Origin: Nemertoderma westbladi
Lineage: Eukaryota > Xenacoelomorpha > Nemertodermatida > Nemertodermatidae
Length of the DNA stretch: 29,369 nt
Direction of reading: 5' to 3'
NCBI GenBank assembly: GCA_032718475.1
Contig: JAUCBJ010004043.1
Span: 1-29,369, forward strand
The notes under the pieces are model-generated. The model was given only the letters and a program-made list of their open reading frames with translations, was not told where the DNA came from and searched no databases. The position numbers and the translations under genes are program-made. Within the stretch, counting starts at the first letter, position 1, and each line of letters begins with the position of its first letter. This document shows positions 1-8,612 of the stretch, piece by piece.

Positions 1-60
1 ATTGCTACCCGTCTCCTAAGCTCGCACACCTTCGTGGCTCGCCCCACAGTGTTAGTCAAT
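1..60 (-). repeat. Dispersed repeat fragment (GTGGGGCGAGCCACGAAG family)
   Basis: The minus strand of this segment carries the word GTGGGGCGAGCCACGAAG followed by a serine-codon-like GAGC/CTTA stretch. The same word opens the 56-bp duplicated unit at 16029-16140, and a diverged form lies at 11750-11783. This is a dispersed repeat copy; no protein is visible in it. Confidence 0.5.
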
Positions 61-444
61 TTAACGGGTGCTTGTCAGTTCTGTCACTGGCCCTGTGTTA
101 CCGGATAGTGACTCTACAGTAGTATTTTTAAGACCCTTAAAATAGTTCTTAAAATTACTAGAATCACTATTTCCTGTCGCCATATCAGCAATATGGCATT
201 TTGAAACCAGCTGATGGCGTTGCTAGGTACCCAGTTTAAAACCAAGTCCATTGGCTTGGTATTGCTTTATACTGTTATAGACATTGTTATCAAAGGATTT
301 TCATGAAATTTAGTACACACTCCAGCCATCGTGTGTCTCATGTCGGACCCCACGATACGGTACTGAAGTAGCAGAGCTGCAGAGTGTAGGCTTCAGGGTT
401 TTACAGCTTTACTATGTAAGAAAACTTGGAAGTACAGAACTACC
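61..444. other. Non-coding stretch with degraded dispersed repeat
   Basis: I see no gene here. Positions about 285-360 (a CATGAAATTTAGTACACAC-like stretch followed by a GTGTGTCTCATG stretch) resemble generic invertebrate dispersed repeats. They are only loosely similar to the GATGAAAT...TTGGTACAC motif found at 16165-16230 and, inverted, at 17825-17895. Confidence 0.35.
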
Positions 445-473
445 AGTAATAGCGGGTGTAAACGTTAAGCCAC

Positions 474-780
474 TGCAGACACTGGTTGGTGCAGATGCTG
501 GTGCAGACAGTGGTGCAGACAGTGGTGCATAGACAGTGGTGCAGGCACTGGTGAAGATACTGGTGCAGACAGTGGTCCAGACACTGGTGCAGACAGTGGT
601 GCAGACAGTGATGCAGACACCTGGTGCAGACAGTGGTGCAGACAGTGATGCAGAAAGTGGTGCAGACACCTGGGTGCAGACAGTGGTGCAGAGACTGGTG
701 CAGACAGTGGTGTAGACACTGGTGCAGACACTGGTATGCAGCAGACACTCGTGCAGATACTGGTGCAGACAGTGGGGCAG
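474..780 (+). repeat. 12-bp minisatellite, left arm of foldback element
   Basis: Tandem GGTGCAGACAGT with frequent GGTGCAGACACT variants and a few insertions (for example near 620, 668 and 737), about 25 units. It is shorter and more disrupted than the right arm, so the arms are unequal. Confidence 0.9.
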
Positions 781-1533
781 ACAGTAAAGGAGCAGGTTTA
801 GTAAAGGAGCAGGTTAGTAAAGGAGCAGTATTGGGGGAACCAAATCAATAAACGTTATTGTTTTGAGGTCTAAGAATACCCAACCCACGGGCTAAGAATA
901 CTCGCGGGCTAAGAATACTCGCGGGCTAAGAATTCCTGAGACCTTTCTGTAGTTAGTGAATGTATATCCCCAGCATGAGACAATAACTTAATTAGCTCGT
1001 TTTATTATAATAAGCAGTGGCTCCAGTAAAGGGAAACAAATTAAACATACTCTGTATAAAGTATAGTGAATTAATGAATTAATGATTTCAAGAAAAATAC
1101 TCAGTCGACTGTCTGACATTTTGTCGACGAATTAAAAGGGATTAAAATTAGGGAATTAAATAAATTAGTGTATGTTAATGGAGGAGGCCATTGTTAATGA
1201 CTTTGGTTGAATGGGGTATAAGTAAGAAGAAAAACGGATAGCCTTATACTAATTTCCAAATTCAGTGCAGGGTGCGGGAACTAATGACTCGATCGCACTA
1301 ACATCTCACTTGCAGACAAGGTCCTCGGGCACTAATGACTCGCGGACACTAACGTCTCACTTGCAGACATGCTTCCCGGGCACTAACGTCTCGCGGGCAC
1401 TAACAACCCCCAATCTTCAATAGTTACTCGCATATTTGTAGATAATAAAGTCTATGATAAAATATAATATAATACTGTAGTGCCTGGTGGTATTCTGTTT
1501 TGTGGTACTCGGGTATTTCAATATTTTCACCGG
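781..1533. other. Central region of foldback element
   Basis: This part is unique relative to the arms. It opens with three AGTAAAGGAGCAG words and ends of the ubiquitous GTAACCTGCTCCTTT motif in reverse orientation (783-848). It then has three copies of a GGGCTAAGAATACTCGC word (about 880-940), and a cluster of GGGCACTAAC/TGACTCGCGG words at 1265-1412. No open frame of convincing composition was seen. Confidence 0.5.
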
Positions 1534-2164
1534 GTGTCTGCACCAGTGTCGGCACCACTGTCTGCACCAGTGTCTGCACCACTGTCTGCACCACTGTCTT
1601 CACCACTGTCTGCACCACTGTCTGTACCACTGTCTGCACCACTGTCTGCACCAGTGTCTACACCACTGTCTGCACCATTACCTACACCAGTGTCTGCACC
1701 ACTGTCTGCACCAGTGTCGGCACCACTGTCTGCACCACTGTCTTCACCACTATCTGCACCACTGTCTGCACCACTGTCTGCACCACTGTCTGCACCAGTG
1801 TCGGCACCACTGTCTGCTCCAGTGTCTGCACCACTGTCTGCACCACTGTCTTCACCACTGTCTGCACCACTGTCTGCACCACTGTCTGCACCAGTGTCTA
1901 CACCATTACCTACACCAGTGTCTGCACCACTGTCTGCACCACTGTCTGCACCACTGTCTGAACCACTGTCTGCACCAGTGTCTGCACAACTGTCTGTACC
2001 AGTGTCTGCACCACTGTTTGCACCAGTGTCTGCACCTCTGTCTGCACCACTGTTTGCACCAGTGTCTGCACCACTGTCTGCACCAGTGTCTGCACCTCTG
2101 TCTGCACCACTGTCTGCACCAGGTGCCTGCACCACTGTCTACACCACTGTCTACACCACTGTCT
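1534..2164 (-). repeat. 12-bp minisatellite, right arm of foldback element
   Basis: Tandem ACTGTCTGCACC/AGTGTCTGCACC, about 52 units, the reverse complement of the left-arm unit. Local sub-patterns such as ...ACACCATTACCTACACC... recur (about 1660-1695 and 1895-1920), which indicates block duplication inside the arm. Confidence 0.92.
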
Positions 2165-2190
2165 GCTTAACGTTTACACCCAGTAATAGC

Positions 2191-2777
2191 AGAGAGGAGA
2201 GCTCTGCTGACAAGCGGGTTCATGGAGTATGGAGTTCAGTTCAGATTGCTGAATGGATGATTTTGATCCATGGATCCGAGATGAATTTGAATTTCACTTG
2301 TTTCAGTATCGGGTCTAGGCCTACTATACAGTATGTACCATACGAATTAACCCTTCTGCCCTTGGAATTATTAACCCTCGGAGTACTAGGCTCTTTTTCA
2401 CTTACGCCAACAACGCCTGGGGGGGGGGTCATCATGACCCCCCCACCGCCCACCCCCCCCCCCCCTGATAAAAACGTTTCTTTCCATGGTGGTCAAACTT
2501 ATAAAGAATGTGTTTTTCGGGGTATTTTGGTGTGCTGATTCTAATAACGATGTTAAAAAGTTACTTTTCGTATCGCCAATGCCGTAATTTTGAAAAATTT
2601 CTTAGTGAAAAATAAAAAAAAAATCAACCTTAACTTCCCTATTATTATAATATCAATTACGCTTATTGCACTTTTCAAAATGTTTTGATACATTATAGTC
2701 CTAATGCAAATATAACTTTGTTTTTGAATTTTTCCAAAAAAAATTTGAAAATGTTGTGAAAAAAATTTTCAAAAATT
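2191..2777. other. AT-rich intergenic stretch with poly-G/poly-C palindrome
   Basis: No gene is visible. A perfect 23-nt palindrome (2422-2444) consists of seven G, TCAT, a central C, ATGA and seven C. A 13-nt C run follows at 2453-2465. The remainder (2540-2777) is strongly A/T-rich without repeats I can define. Confidence 0.6.
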
Positions 2778-2966
2778 TAAATAACAGCTGATTACTCTCA
2801 AAAATAAAACTGTAACCTGTTCTATTGTGTTTAGTTTATTGTTTTGGTTAAAATAACGTGCCACTGTAACCTGCTCCTTTCCCTAAATTGAGAATTTAAC
2901 ATTGAGGCGGGATATTAATTCGCCAAGATAGGATTTTCGTCCAGTCCCCCCCCCCCCCCCCCCCCT
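2778..2966 (+). repeat. Dispersed element copy ending in poly-C
   Basis: About 190 bp here match 17305-17480 nearly base for base. The shared segment starts at AAATAACAGCTGATTACTC, passes through TGTAACCTGTTCTATTG and a GTTTTGGTTAAAATAACG block, and ends GATATTAATTCGCCAAGAT...CGTCCAGTCCC. This copy ends in a 20-nt C run (2946-2965). It lacks the left terminus seen in the 17221 copy. Confidence 0.75.
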
Positions 2967-3083
2967 GACTCCCATTTTTAAGTCCGCGTAACGAGACCTC
3001 TAGTAATCACTACGGTACGTTTTTTGTTGTTGTTGTTGATTTCCACTTTGCTTTTGCTCACTTAGTAACGTAGGGCGATTTTG

Positions 3084-3155
3084 CTCCAGCCCTAGCGCAG
3101 TTGTATAGCCCTGGTCGCGGAATTCAAGGTTACCGGGTTCAATCCCACACTCAGA
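3084..3155 (+). repeat. tRNA-derived SINE head or tRNA pseudogene
   Basis: TAGCGCAGTTGTA (3093-3105) resembles an RNA polymerase III box A, and GGTTCAATCC (3136-3145) resembles box B with normal spacing between them. The D-stem pairs poorly and the anticodon arm has an enlarged loop, so a functional tRNA is unlikely. I see no clear SINE body or tail downstream, so this may be a truncated copy. Confidence 0.45.
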
Positions 3156-3782
3156 TGTTACGTTTTTTCGAATAAAATATTTGGGTTTTGTAAAATTGTA
3201 AAAAGCCATTCAAGGAGTAACCAGTTCATTCGTGGTCCTGGTTTTCACTTTTTGGTAGATATATTTTATTGGAATTTTATATGTGCATAATTTATTATTA
3301 AGTGTTAAGTGTTTTCTTAAAACCTATGCAAAACCAGTGTTTTTAGTGAAAACTAGGTATCTTCAAATGGGGGTTACTCATTACCGATAAAAAACCCCGC
3401 CACCGTAACCAACTGATTTCCCTTATACAGTATAATGTTTTAAATTAAATTAAATTAACCTTTCCAACCCACTAGTCTTAAGAATGGTGATAGCGGTCAA
3501 TTGCGCCATTAGCTCCATAAGGGATACAAAGCTATTTTATATTCATGTAAATTTACATCAACGAATAATAAATACAGTATGTAGTTATCATTATTTTGTT
3601 ATAAATCAGAACCTCAAATTCGGGGAAATCTCAATTCACTCAGACCGAATAGCGACTCTTAAAGGTACAGTAGTTAGATTAAAAGGGAGCAAATCATATT
3701 GATAATAATATAATGATATGAAGAATGGAATAAGAGTTGAAAATATCTGTAAGGGGTCTTAGAACAAATGTATATTTGAATA
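3156..3782. other. Intergenic, no gene seen
   Basis: AT-rich. A diverged single copy of the CCCGCCNCCGTAACC motif lies at about 3390-3425. A 72-codon ATG-initiated frame at 3484-3702 has no recognisable features and is not called. Confidence 0.5.
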
Positions 3783-3917
3783 TTTCATTGTAATTTTTCT
3801 GTTTTCAGACTACAGGGCAGGCCTTCATCAAACAAATCAGGGTGTAACTTTAACTTTTCTGTAGATGATAAGCCTGTATTATGTTTGATAAAGGCCCATA
3901 GTCTGAAATATTACATT
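3783..3917. repeat. Imperfect palindrome (MITE-like) upstream of CLN3
   Basis: The left part (3785-3833) and right part (3883-3917) are inverted copies: TTTCAGACTA...GGGC..CCTT.ATCAAAC on the left is answered by GTTTGATAAAGGCCCATAGTCTGAAA on the right, split here for clarity at the loop 3834-3882. Outer pairing extends to a CATTGTAAT/ATTACATTG pair. The left arm also contains TTTTTCTGTTTTCAG, a good splice-acceptor string, so part of it could be used in a 5' UTR of the gene at 4045. No target duplication is evident. Confidence 0.6.
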
Positions 3918-4044
3918 GAACGTTACGCGTCAATGATCTTTCATTTCAACTCATATTATTAATATTTGAATTATTCCTTCCCTTCAGTGCTTCAGTCCTT
4001 TGATCTGTGCTGCTGTTGGGGTTGATAGTTAATAGTATTCGCGC

Positions 4045-5448
4045 ATGGATTCTGTTAGCTACGGACGTGATACCGGTACCGATGTTTTACATGATGAAAG
4101 TATGGAATTTGAGATTACCGCCTCAATTTCGAGCGATGATGACACTGTCAGCTTAATGTCGGACGACCCATTACTGAAGGCGATTCATACTGCGAACACG
4201 GAGCGCCGGAAACCGGCGCACCTTCGTAACCTGCTCGCATTCTGGTTCCTGGGATTATGCAACAATTACCCGTACGTTGTAATGCTGTCAGCTGCAAACG
4301 ATATCCTAACTGACACCGTTCCGCAGGTTATTATAACGAACAGCACAGCTGCATCCAACGGTACTACGACTACATTCAGCTACAACGAAGACGTAAATAC
4401 CGTCGATAAACTAATATGTAACCCAATGTCTGCCGGGGTTATTCTCTTAGCTGATGTTCTACCTGGACTCCTCATGAAATATATTTCTCCTACATTTATT
4501 TACAGGATTAGCTATAGATCTCGAGTGATTCTCTTTGTGGTTGGATCTACAGCTAGTTTCATAGTGGTTGCCATGAGCGCAAAAGTCGGTTTATGGCTGG
4601 CCGTTTTTGGAGTAGTTCTGGGTAGTATTGGCGCTGGTCTTGGGGAGATAACCTACCTATCGCTGACATCGTTCTACGATAAGGGAGTAGTGGGTTCGTG
4701 GTCTAGTGGCACTGGGATGGCGGGGGTCGCAGGTGCGTTGATCTACGCAGGTCTACGAGATGTCGGGTTGTCTGAGGAAACCGCCCTTCTTGTTAATATA
4801 GTCTTCCCTGCGTTGCACGCTGTCTCTTATTTCGTTCTGCTTACAAAACCGAGTGTTAATCTTAATGAATCTCATTCAGGTTGTATAGATAAAGATACCG
4901 AAATACTTGAAGTTAAAAAAATCGTTTCTATTGATTTATCATTGAATGATAAACTCAGAGTTACTCGCTCGATGCTCAAGTTATTTATACCTCTAATAAT
5001 TGTCTACTACGCTGAGTACAGCATCAACCAGGGCCTAGCCGAACTCATGTACTTCTCTGGAATCTTCCTCACTATCCCCGCTCAGTATCGATGGTATCAG
5101 GTTATCTACCAGATCGGGGTTTTCGTCTCGCGTTCATCCGTTGGTATATTCCACGTTCGTGGAACTTGGATCTTCGCGGTGCTCCAAGTCATCAACCTCG
5201 TGCTCTTACTCTTCAACGCGATGTACCGCTTCATCCCCAGCATATGGATTGTGTTCGCAGTAATATTCTACGAAGGTCTCCTTGGAGGGTTCGCTTACGT
5301 TAATACCTTCTATCGTATCAGCAACGAGGTTGACCAGTCTCTAAAGGAGTTCGCTATGGGAATCACTTCATTGTCTGACTCAACAGGCATAGCAATCAGT
5401 GGCTTTACATCCATTCCATTACACAACTGGTTATGTAAAACATTTTAA
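4045..5448 (+). CDS. CLN3: CLN3/battenin lysosomal membrane protein
   Basis: This 467-residue protein belongs to the CLN3 (battenin) family, a multi-pass membrane protein of late endosomes and lysosomes; human CLN3 is linked to glycerophosphodiester export and its loss causes juvenile Batten disease. Family signatures seen: FWFLGLCNN (66-74), GLGE (198-201), SGTG (221-224), AEYSINQGL (323-331), QYRWYQ (347-352) and SRSS (362-365), spread over roughly eleven hydrophobic segments. The acidic N-terminus ends with DDPLL (40-44), a dileucine-like sorting signal. Sequons lie in the first lumenal loop (NST 99, NGT 105). The C-terminus is CKTF, a possible prenylation CaaX box, as in human CLN3. Length is close to the human 438 residues. 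The ATG sits in GCGCATGG and upstream stops close the frame. TTCCCTTCAG at 3978-3987 could be a 5' UTR or trans-splice acceptor. AATAAA lies at 5762-5767. No intron interrupts the frame, unlike vertebrate CLN3. Confidence 0.95.
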   Translation: MDSVSYGRDTGTDVLHDESMEFEITASISSDDDTVSLMSDDPLLKAIHTANTERRKPAHLRNLLAFWFLGLCNNYPYVVMLSAANDILTDTVPQVIITNSTAASNGTTTTFSYNEDVNTVDKLICNPMSAGVILLADVLPGLLMKYISPTFIYRISYRSRVILFVVGSTASFIVVAMSAKVGLWLAVFGVVLGSIGAGLGEITYLSLTSFYDKGVVGSWSSGTGMAGVAGALIYAGLRDVGLSEETALLVNIVFPALHAVSYFVLLTKPSVNLNESHSGCIDKDTEILEVKKIVSIDLSLNDKLRVTRSMLKLFIPLIIVYYAEYSINQGLAELMYFSGIFLTIPAQYRWYQVIYQIGVFVSRSSVGIFHVRGTWIFAVLQVINLVLLLFNAMYRFIPSIWIVFAVIFYEGLLGGFAYVNTFYRISNEVDQSLKEFAMGITSLSDSTGIAISGFTSIPLHNWLCKTF

Positions 5449-5893
5449 TACCTTGATGAGTTTAATTCATTCCCGCCGCTTGCGAATTAGTGTTAATCGC
5501 ATATTTGTCCTAAATTAATTTCCACATAATTATTATTTATTGTAGTAACTATTTATTGTAATAACCAAATAGTGCTGCTCCTATAAAGTTACTCAAATTG
5601 GTTGTAACTGAGTCTATTTTACTAAAATATCCCACAATGTTAATAATGACGTAATTTTATATTTTCACTACAAACATAATATTGGATTGGTTAGGTATAT
5701 ATTTTCATTTTCATTGTTAAATATTAATTATTATTACTCTTTATTAAACAGTGAATTATTTAATAAACTCCTTCGTAACCAAAGATAATAATCCCAATAG
5801 CTTCTTTTGTTTCTTATCGAATATGTGTACGAGAGAATACTTGAGTACTTGAACCGAACCAGGGAACGCACGCTTTAGCGACTCGGTAATCGA
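5449..5893. other. CLN3 3' flank
   Basis: AT-rich with no further gene. The AATAAA at 5762-5767, 314 bp past the CLN3 stop, is the likeliest polyadenylation signal I see; ATTAAA at 5743-5748 is an alternative. Confidence 0.4.
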
Positions 5894-6014
5894 CTCAGAC
5901 AAGTTTAACATCCTCCCAGATAAAGAGTTACGATGTCGATAATATTCAAATAATTTAATTAAATATTATCGACATCGCAAATCTTTATCTGACAGGATGT
6001 GAAACTTGTCTGAG
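5894..6014. repeat. 53-bp-arm inverted repeat (hairpin)
   Basis: Arms 5894-5946 and 5962-6014 match at 48 of 53 positions when one is reverse-complemented. They are separated by a 15-nt A/T loop. Each arm begins CTCAGACAAGTTT and ends GATGTCGATAATATT at the loop. No obvious target duplication flanks it, so it may be a very short MITE or a structured element in the CLN3-GT4 intergenic space. Confidence 0.85.
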
Positions 6015-6028
6015 CTGTCTAAATTTAA

Positions 6029-6057
6029 AAAATAGTTATTTAATAAATAACTATTTT
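6029..6057. repeat. Perfect AT palindrome
   Basis: Two 14-nt arms (AAAATAGTTATTTA and its reverse complement) around one central A. It lies 15 bp after the larger hairpin, so the two together form a cruciform-prone 160-bp block. Confidence 0.85.
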
Positions 6058-6971
6058 CTAATTTACCAGCTGCAGATGCGAATTCAGCAAAATTTGTTTT
6101 GACAATATAACAGTAACACAGGGTTTGATGAATAATGAGAAATTCAAATATGTTTCGTGATTAAATATGTTATATGTTAAAATATTGTATTGTTCATATA
6201 TGCATTTATCTTAAACGAATTTCGATTCTCTGTTTGACTGCGATCGTAGCTTTATACATTTGGTTTGGTATCGGCCAAAATATATGAAATAAAACAAATC
6301 TATATTTTTTTTAAAACTTCCAAATGATTTAGGCTTAGGTGACTAGTGTTAGGTTAGGAATGAGGTTTAGGTGTGATGCGAGGGCATTAATTTGTTTGCC
6401 TAAGTTGATTACCCCCAATTAAGAGTTCAGTCCCGATGAGACAAATAATCTTCACTCACTATATCCAGCTGATCGTCTGCTTCTGCTTTCCGGTAAAGCA
6501 TTTCCTATTCAAGGAAATCTCAACATGTTTAAACGTCTCAAAAACTCATAATCGCACAGCGATGTAGTTTCTATAAACCTTTAACAAAAAGTGTTTCATC
6601 AAAATAATTGACTCCGCCTAATAATATTTTATAATTATAATACATAATAAATATTAATGGCATTAACAATGGACTTGAACAAACCAACAACCGCATTAAA
6701 ACTGTAGATAATTATTTATGTGAAGCAAAATAAACTAAATAAAATTAATGAATATATCGCGATTAATGTTATTGCTAAGGCCCGGGTTAGATCACAATAC
6801 AGCCTAGATGGATACGTTCACGTAGACAACTTTATAAAAGTGTCAAACGATCGCAACTTATCTAGTCCTGTTCCATTTTCATCCACCAAATTAATCTGTT
6901 TTTATTTATTGAAAATATAAATTATTCCCAAACCCATTAACCGAACACCATAGAGACGAGGGATTAGTTGG
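6058..6971. other. Intergenic, no gene seen
   Basis: AT-rich between convergent CLN3 and the glycosyltransferase. TTAGG-containing words around 6330-6375 are not an array. On the minus strand AATAAA at 6901-6906 lies about 66 nt beyond the stop of the 6972 gene and may serve as its poly(A) signal. Confidence 0.4.
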
Positions 6972-8612
6972 TTATAACTTTATTAATTTATCGCAAATCG
7001 AGTTCCACGAACAATAATTAACGGCGATATCCCGAAGTCGTGCCCCGATAACATCCCGCGTGCTCGAATCGGCGAAGTTGCCGTTCGGATACAGATAAGT
7101 CAACGCGTCGGCGAGCTTATCGGGGAGCGAGTCGACCAGCTGGTCCGGATCCACCAACCCGTAGTCGCCGCCCGGCCGCGTGGAAACCCGCATGACGCGA
7201 CCCAGAAGAGGCTCGAGTCCGTCGACGACGGAGAGCAGCTCGGACAGTCCGGAGTGGTCCACCGACAACGGAAGGACCCCGGCGGCCATCGCCTCTACGT
7301 TAACCATCGCGAAACCTTCGGAGAACTTACTGACCGTGGTCGAGACGCTGGCCAATGGGAGCAGTCGACACAGCTGGGCGTGGTTGAGACACCCGGTAAC
7401 TAGGATTCTAGAACGAACGCGGTCGTCGATAGGCTTAAAATGTGACTCGATATCCAAACTGGAATCCAGGAAGGATATCCCCTCGGGGTCGCGACAATGA
7501 CCCACGGCTTTAAACAAAGCGACGTCCCCCGTTACCATGGCGTCCAGTAAGACCTCGATATGTTCCCGGTAGCCACCGAAACCTACTAGAACCAATCGGA
7601 GAGTCGGCCAGCGTTCCGCCATAGACGGGAAGGCCAGTATCAGCTCGCCGACTCCCTTAGTGTTGAGGAACTTACCGAAGAATATGAGTAGCGGTTCCTC
7701 GGGTAGTAATGTGGGAAACCGAGTGGATAGATCGGAGTCTACAACCCGCTGGTTGTACAACGCGCCGCGCCGCACTAAATCCTCGTGGATGCTCGGAGAG
7801 GCAACCAGAAGGTCGCCGTCGATTTTGGGAAGTTCAGAGGCCTTCCTGCCGCTCCCGTCCGCGGCTACAGTCTTGTCGACTTCATCAAGGAATACTTTGA
7901 CATTATTATCGAAGCTATTAGTAATAACGAACAACTCGGGATCCAATCCCGGCGGTATTATAACCAGTTTGCTCTTTAGGTTATCAACATGGGCTCCGAA
8001 TACATTGACGACTAGGTTGTACACGTGTTTGCTACCTGCTATTATCTTATTGCAACTGTTCATCGCCTCCACAGCGTACTTAATATACTCCGGGTTGGGT
8101 TTAATAACGAAAGTTATCGCACTGCAGTGAATCTTAATATCGAAGGGAATGTTGGTCCCGGCGAGAGCGCGACTAGCATTGACCGGGGATAAAAGAGCGT
8201 GATTGGCTAATACTTTGTGGCAGCCCCCACTAACAGCTTTCCGTATGGCGTCCACGGTTCGTTCGATGTGCTGTTCTATCTCTTCCTCGGAGCAGTTCGG
8301 GATTGTTTTTACCCTCGGAAATCCGTCGTAAACGTCGTACACATAGACCGGAAGTAGGTCGCCTATATCCGGTACAACGACGCGAATTCTACCGTAACCA
8401 GGGTTACTTTTCGGGATGACGTCATTTGGACCGTAGTATTCGTCTACCCACAGGTAGCTGCCGGCCTGTCTGTCCTGGCAGACTACGGTGACGGCGTGAC
8501 CTTGCTTCTTCCATTCCAGAGCTACATTGTAATTATATATGTTGGAACCAGTTCCACTGACCAAATAACCGTGAACAATAACTATATGTTTCCTATCAGA
8601 TTGTGCAGACAT
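6972..8612 (-). CDS. GT4-family (bacterial-style) glycosyltransferase
   Basis: A 546-residue GT-B fold glycosyltransferase of the GT4 class, which transfers sugar from a nucleotide-sugar donor with retention. The N-terminal Rossmann half has HGYLVSGTGS (14-23), resembling the acceptor-side glycine loop. The linker PPGLDPELF (220-228) is typical. The donor half has GKFLNTKG (313-320), VGFGGY (343-348) and the E-x7-E motif SEGFAMVNVEAM with glutamates 432 and 440. There is no signal peptide or membrane segment, so it is probably cytosolic. Donor and acceptor are unknown. It does not look like the standard animal GT4 proteins (ALG2, ALG11, PIGA, glycogen synthase), and the motifs are closer in style to bacterial enzymes, so an old transfer is possible but unproven. 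ATG 8612 is the natural start. It is intronless, and its composition is similar to the other genes here. Confidence 0.85.
   Translation of the reverse strand: MSAQSDRKHIVIVHGYLVSGTGSNIYNYNVALEWKKQGHAVTVVCQDRQAGSYLWVDEYYGPNDVIPKSNPGYGRIRVVVPDIGDLLPVYVYDVYDGFPRVKTIPNCSEEEIEQHIERTVDAIRKAVSGGCHKVLANHALLSPVNASRALAGTNIPFDIKIHCSAITFVIKPNPEYIKYAVEAMNSCNKIIAGSKHVYNLVVNVFGAHVDNLKSKLVIIPPGLDPELFVITNSFDNNVKVFLDEVDKTVAADGSGRKASELPKIDGDLLVASPSIHEDLVRRGALYNQRVVDSDLSTRFPTLLPEEPLLIFFGKFLNTKGVGELILAFPSMAERWPTLRLVLVGFGGYREHIEVLLDAMVTGDVALFKAVGHCRDPEGISFLDSSLDIESHFKPIDDRVRSRILVTGCLNHAQLCRLLPLASVSTTVSKFSEGFAMVNVEAMAAGVLPLSVDHSGLSELLSVVDGLEPLLGRVMRVSTRPGGDYGLVDPDQLVDSLPDKLADALTYLYPNGNFADSSTRDVIGARLRDIAVNYCSWNSICDKLIKL

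Larger units (their letters stand above)
445..2190. mobile_element. Foldback-type DNA transposon with 9-bp target duplication
   Basis: The element proper spans 454-2181 (1728 bp). It begins GGGTGTAAACGTTAAGC (454-470) and ends with the exact reverse complement (2165-2181). The 9-mer AGTAATAGC lies immediately outside both ends (445-453 and 2182-2190), which reads as a target-site duplication. Inside each terminus is a long array of a 12-bp unit, GGTGCAGACAGT/CACT on the left (about 474-780) and its reverse complement on the right (about 1534-2164), so the two arms can fold back. The centre (781-1533) carries no convincing transposase frame. Tandem-repeat arms plus a 9-bp duplication is the known architecture of Foldback (FB) elements of Drosophila and of similar sea urchin elements; 9-bp duplications are also typical of Mutator-like transposases. 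It is presumably non-autonomous. Long frames through the arrays are a by-product of a 12-bp unit lacking stops. Confidence 0.82.

Noticed and set aside
1480-2538. 352-codon frame of SAPLSAPVSAPL-type sequence and similar frames in the 12-bp arrays on both strands
   Set aside because: The 12-bp unit lacks stops in several frames at once, and the long frame starts at GTG rather than ATG. It lies within the transposon arms; composition alone explains it.
3084-3155. Functional tRNA gene
   Set aside because: Box A and B are present, but stem pairing in the D and anticodon arms is too poor and the anticodon loop is enlarged.
3484-3702. 72-codon ATG frame
   Set aside because: No recognisable domain, AT-driven composition, and no flanking gene structure.
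6720-6920. 66-codon frame
   Set aside because: Begins with GTG, Asn/Lys/Ile-rich as expected by chance in AT-rich DNA.
7180-8130. Plus-strand frames inside the glycosyltransferase gene
   Set aside because: Shadow frames of a well-supported minus-strand coding sequence.
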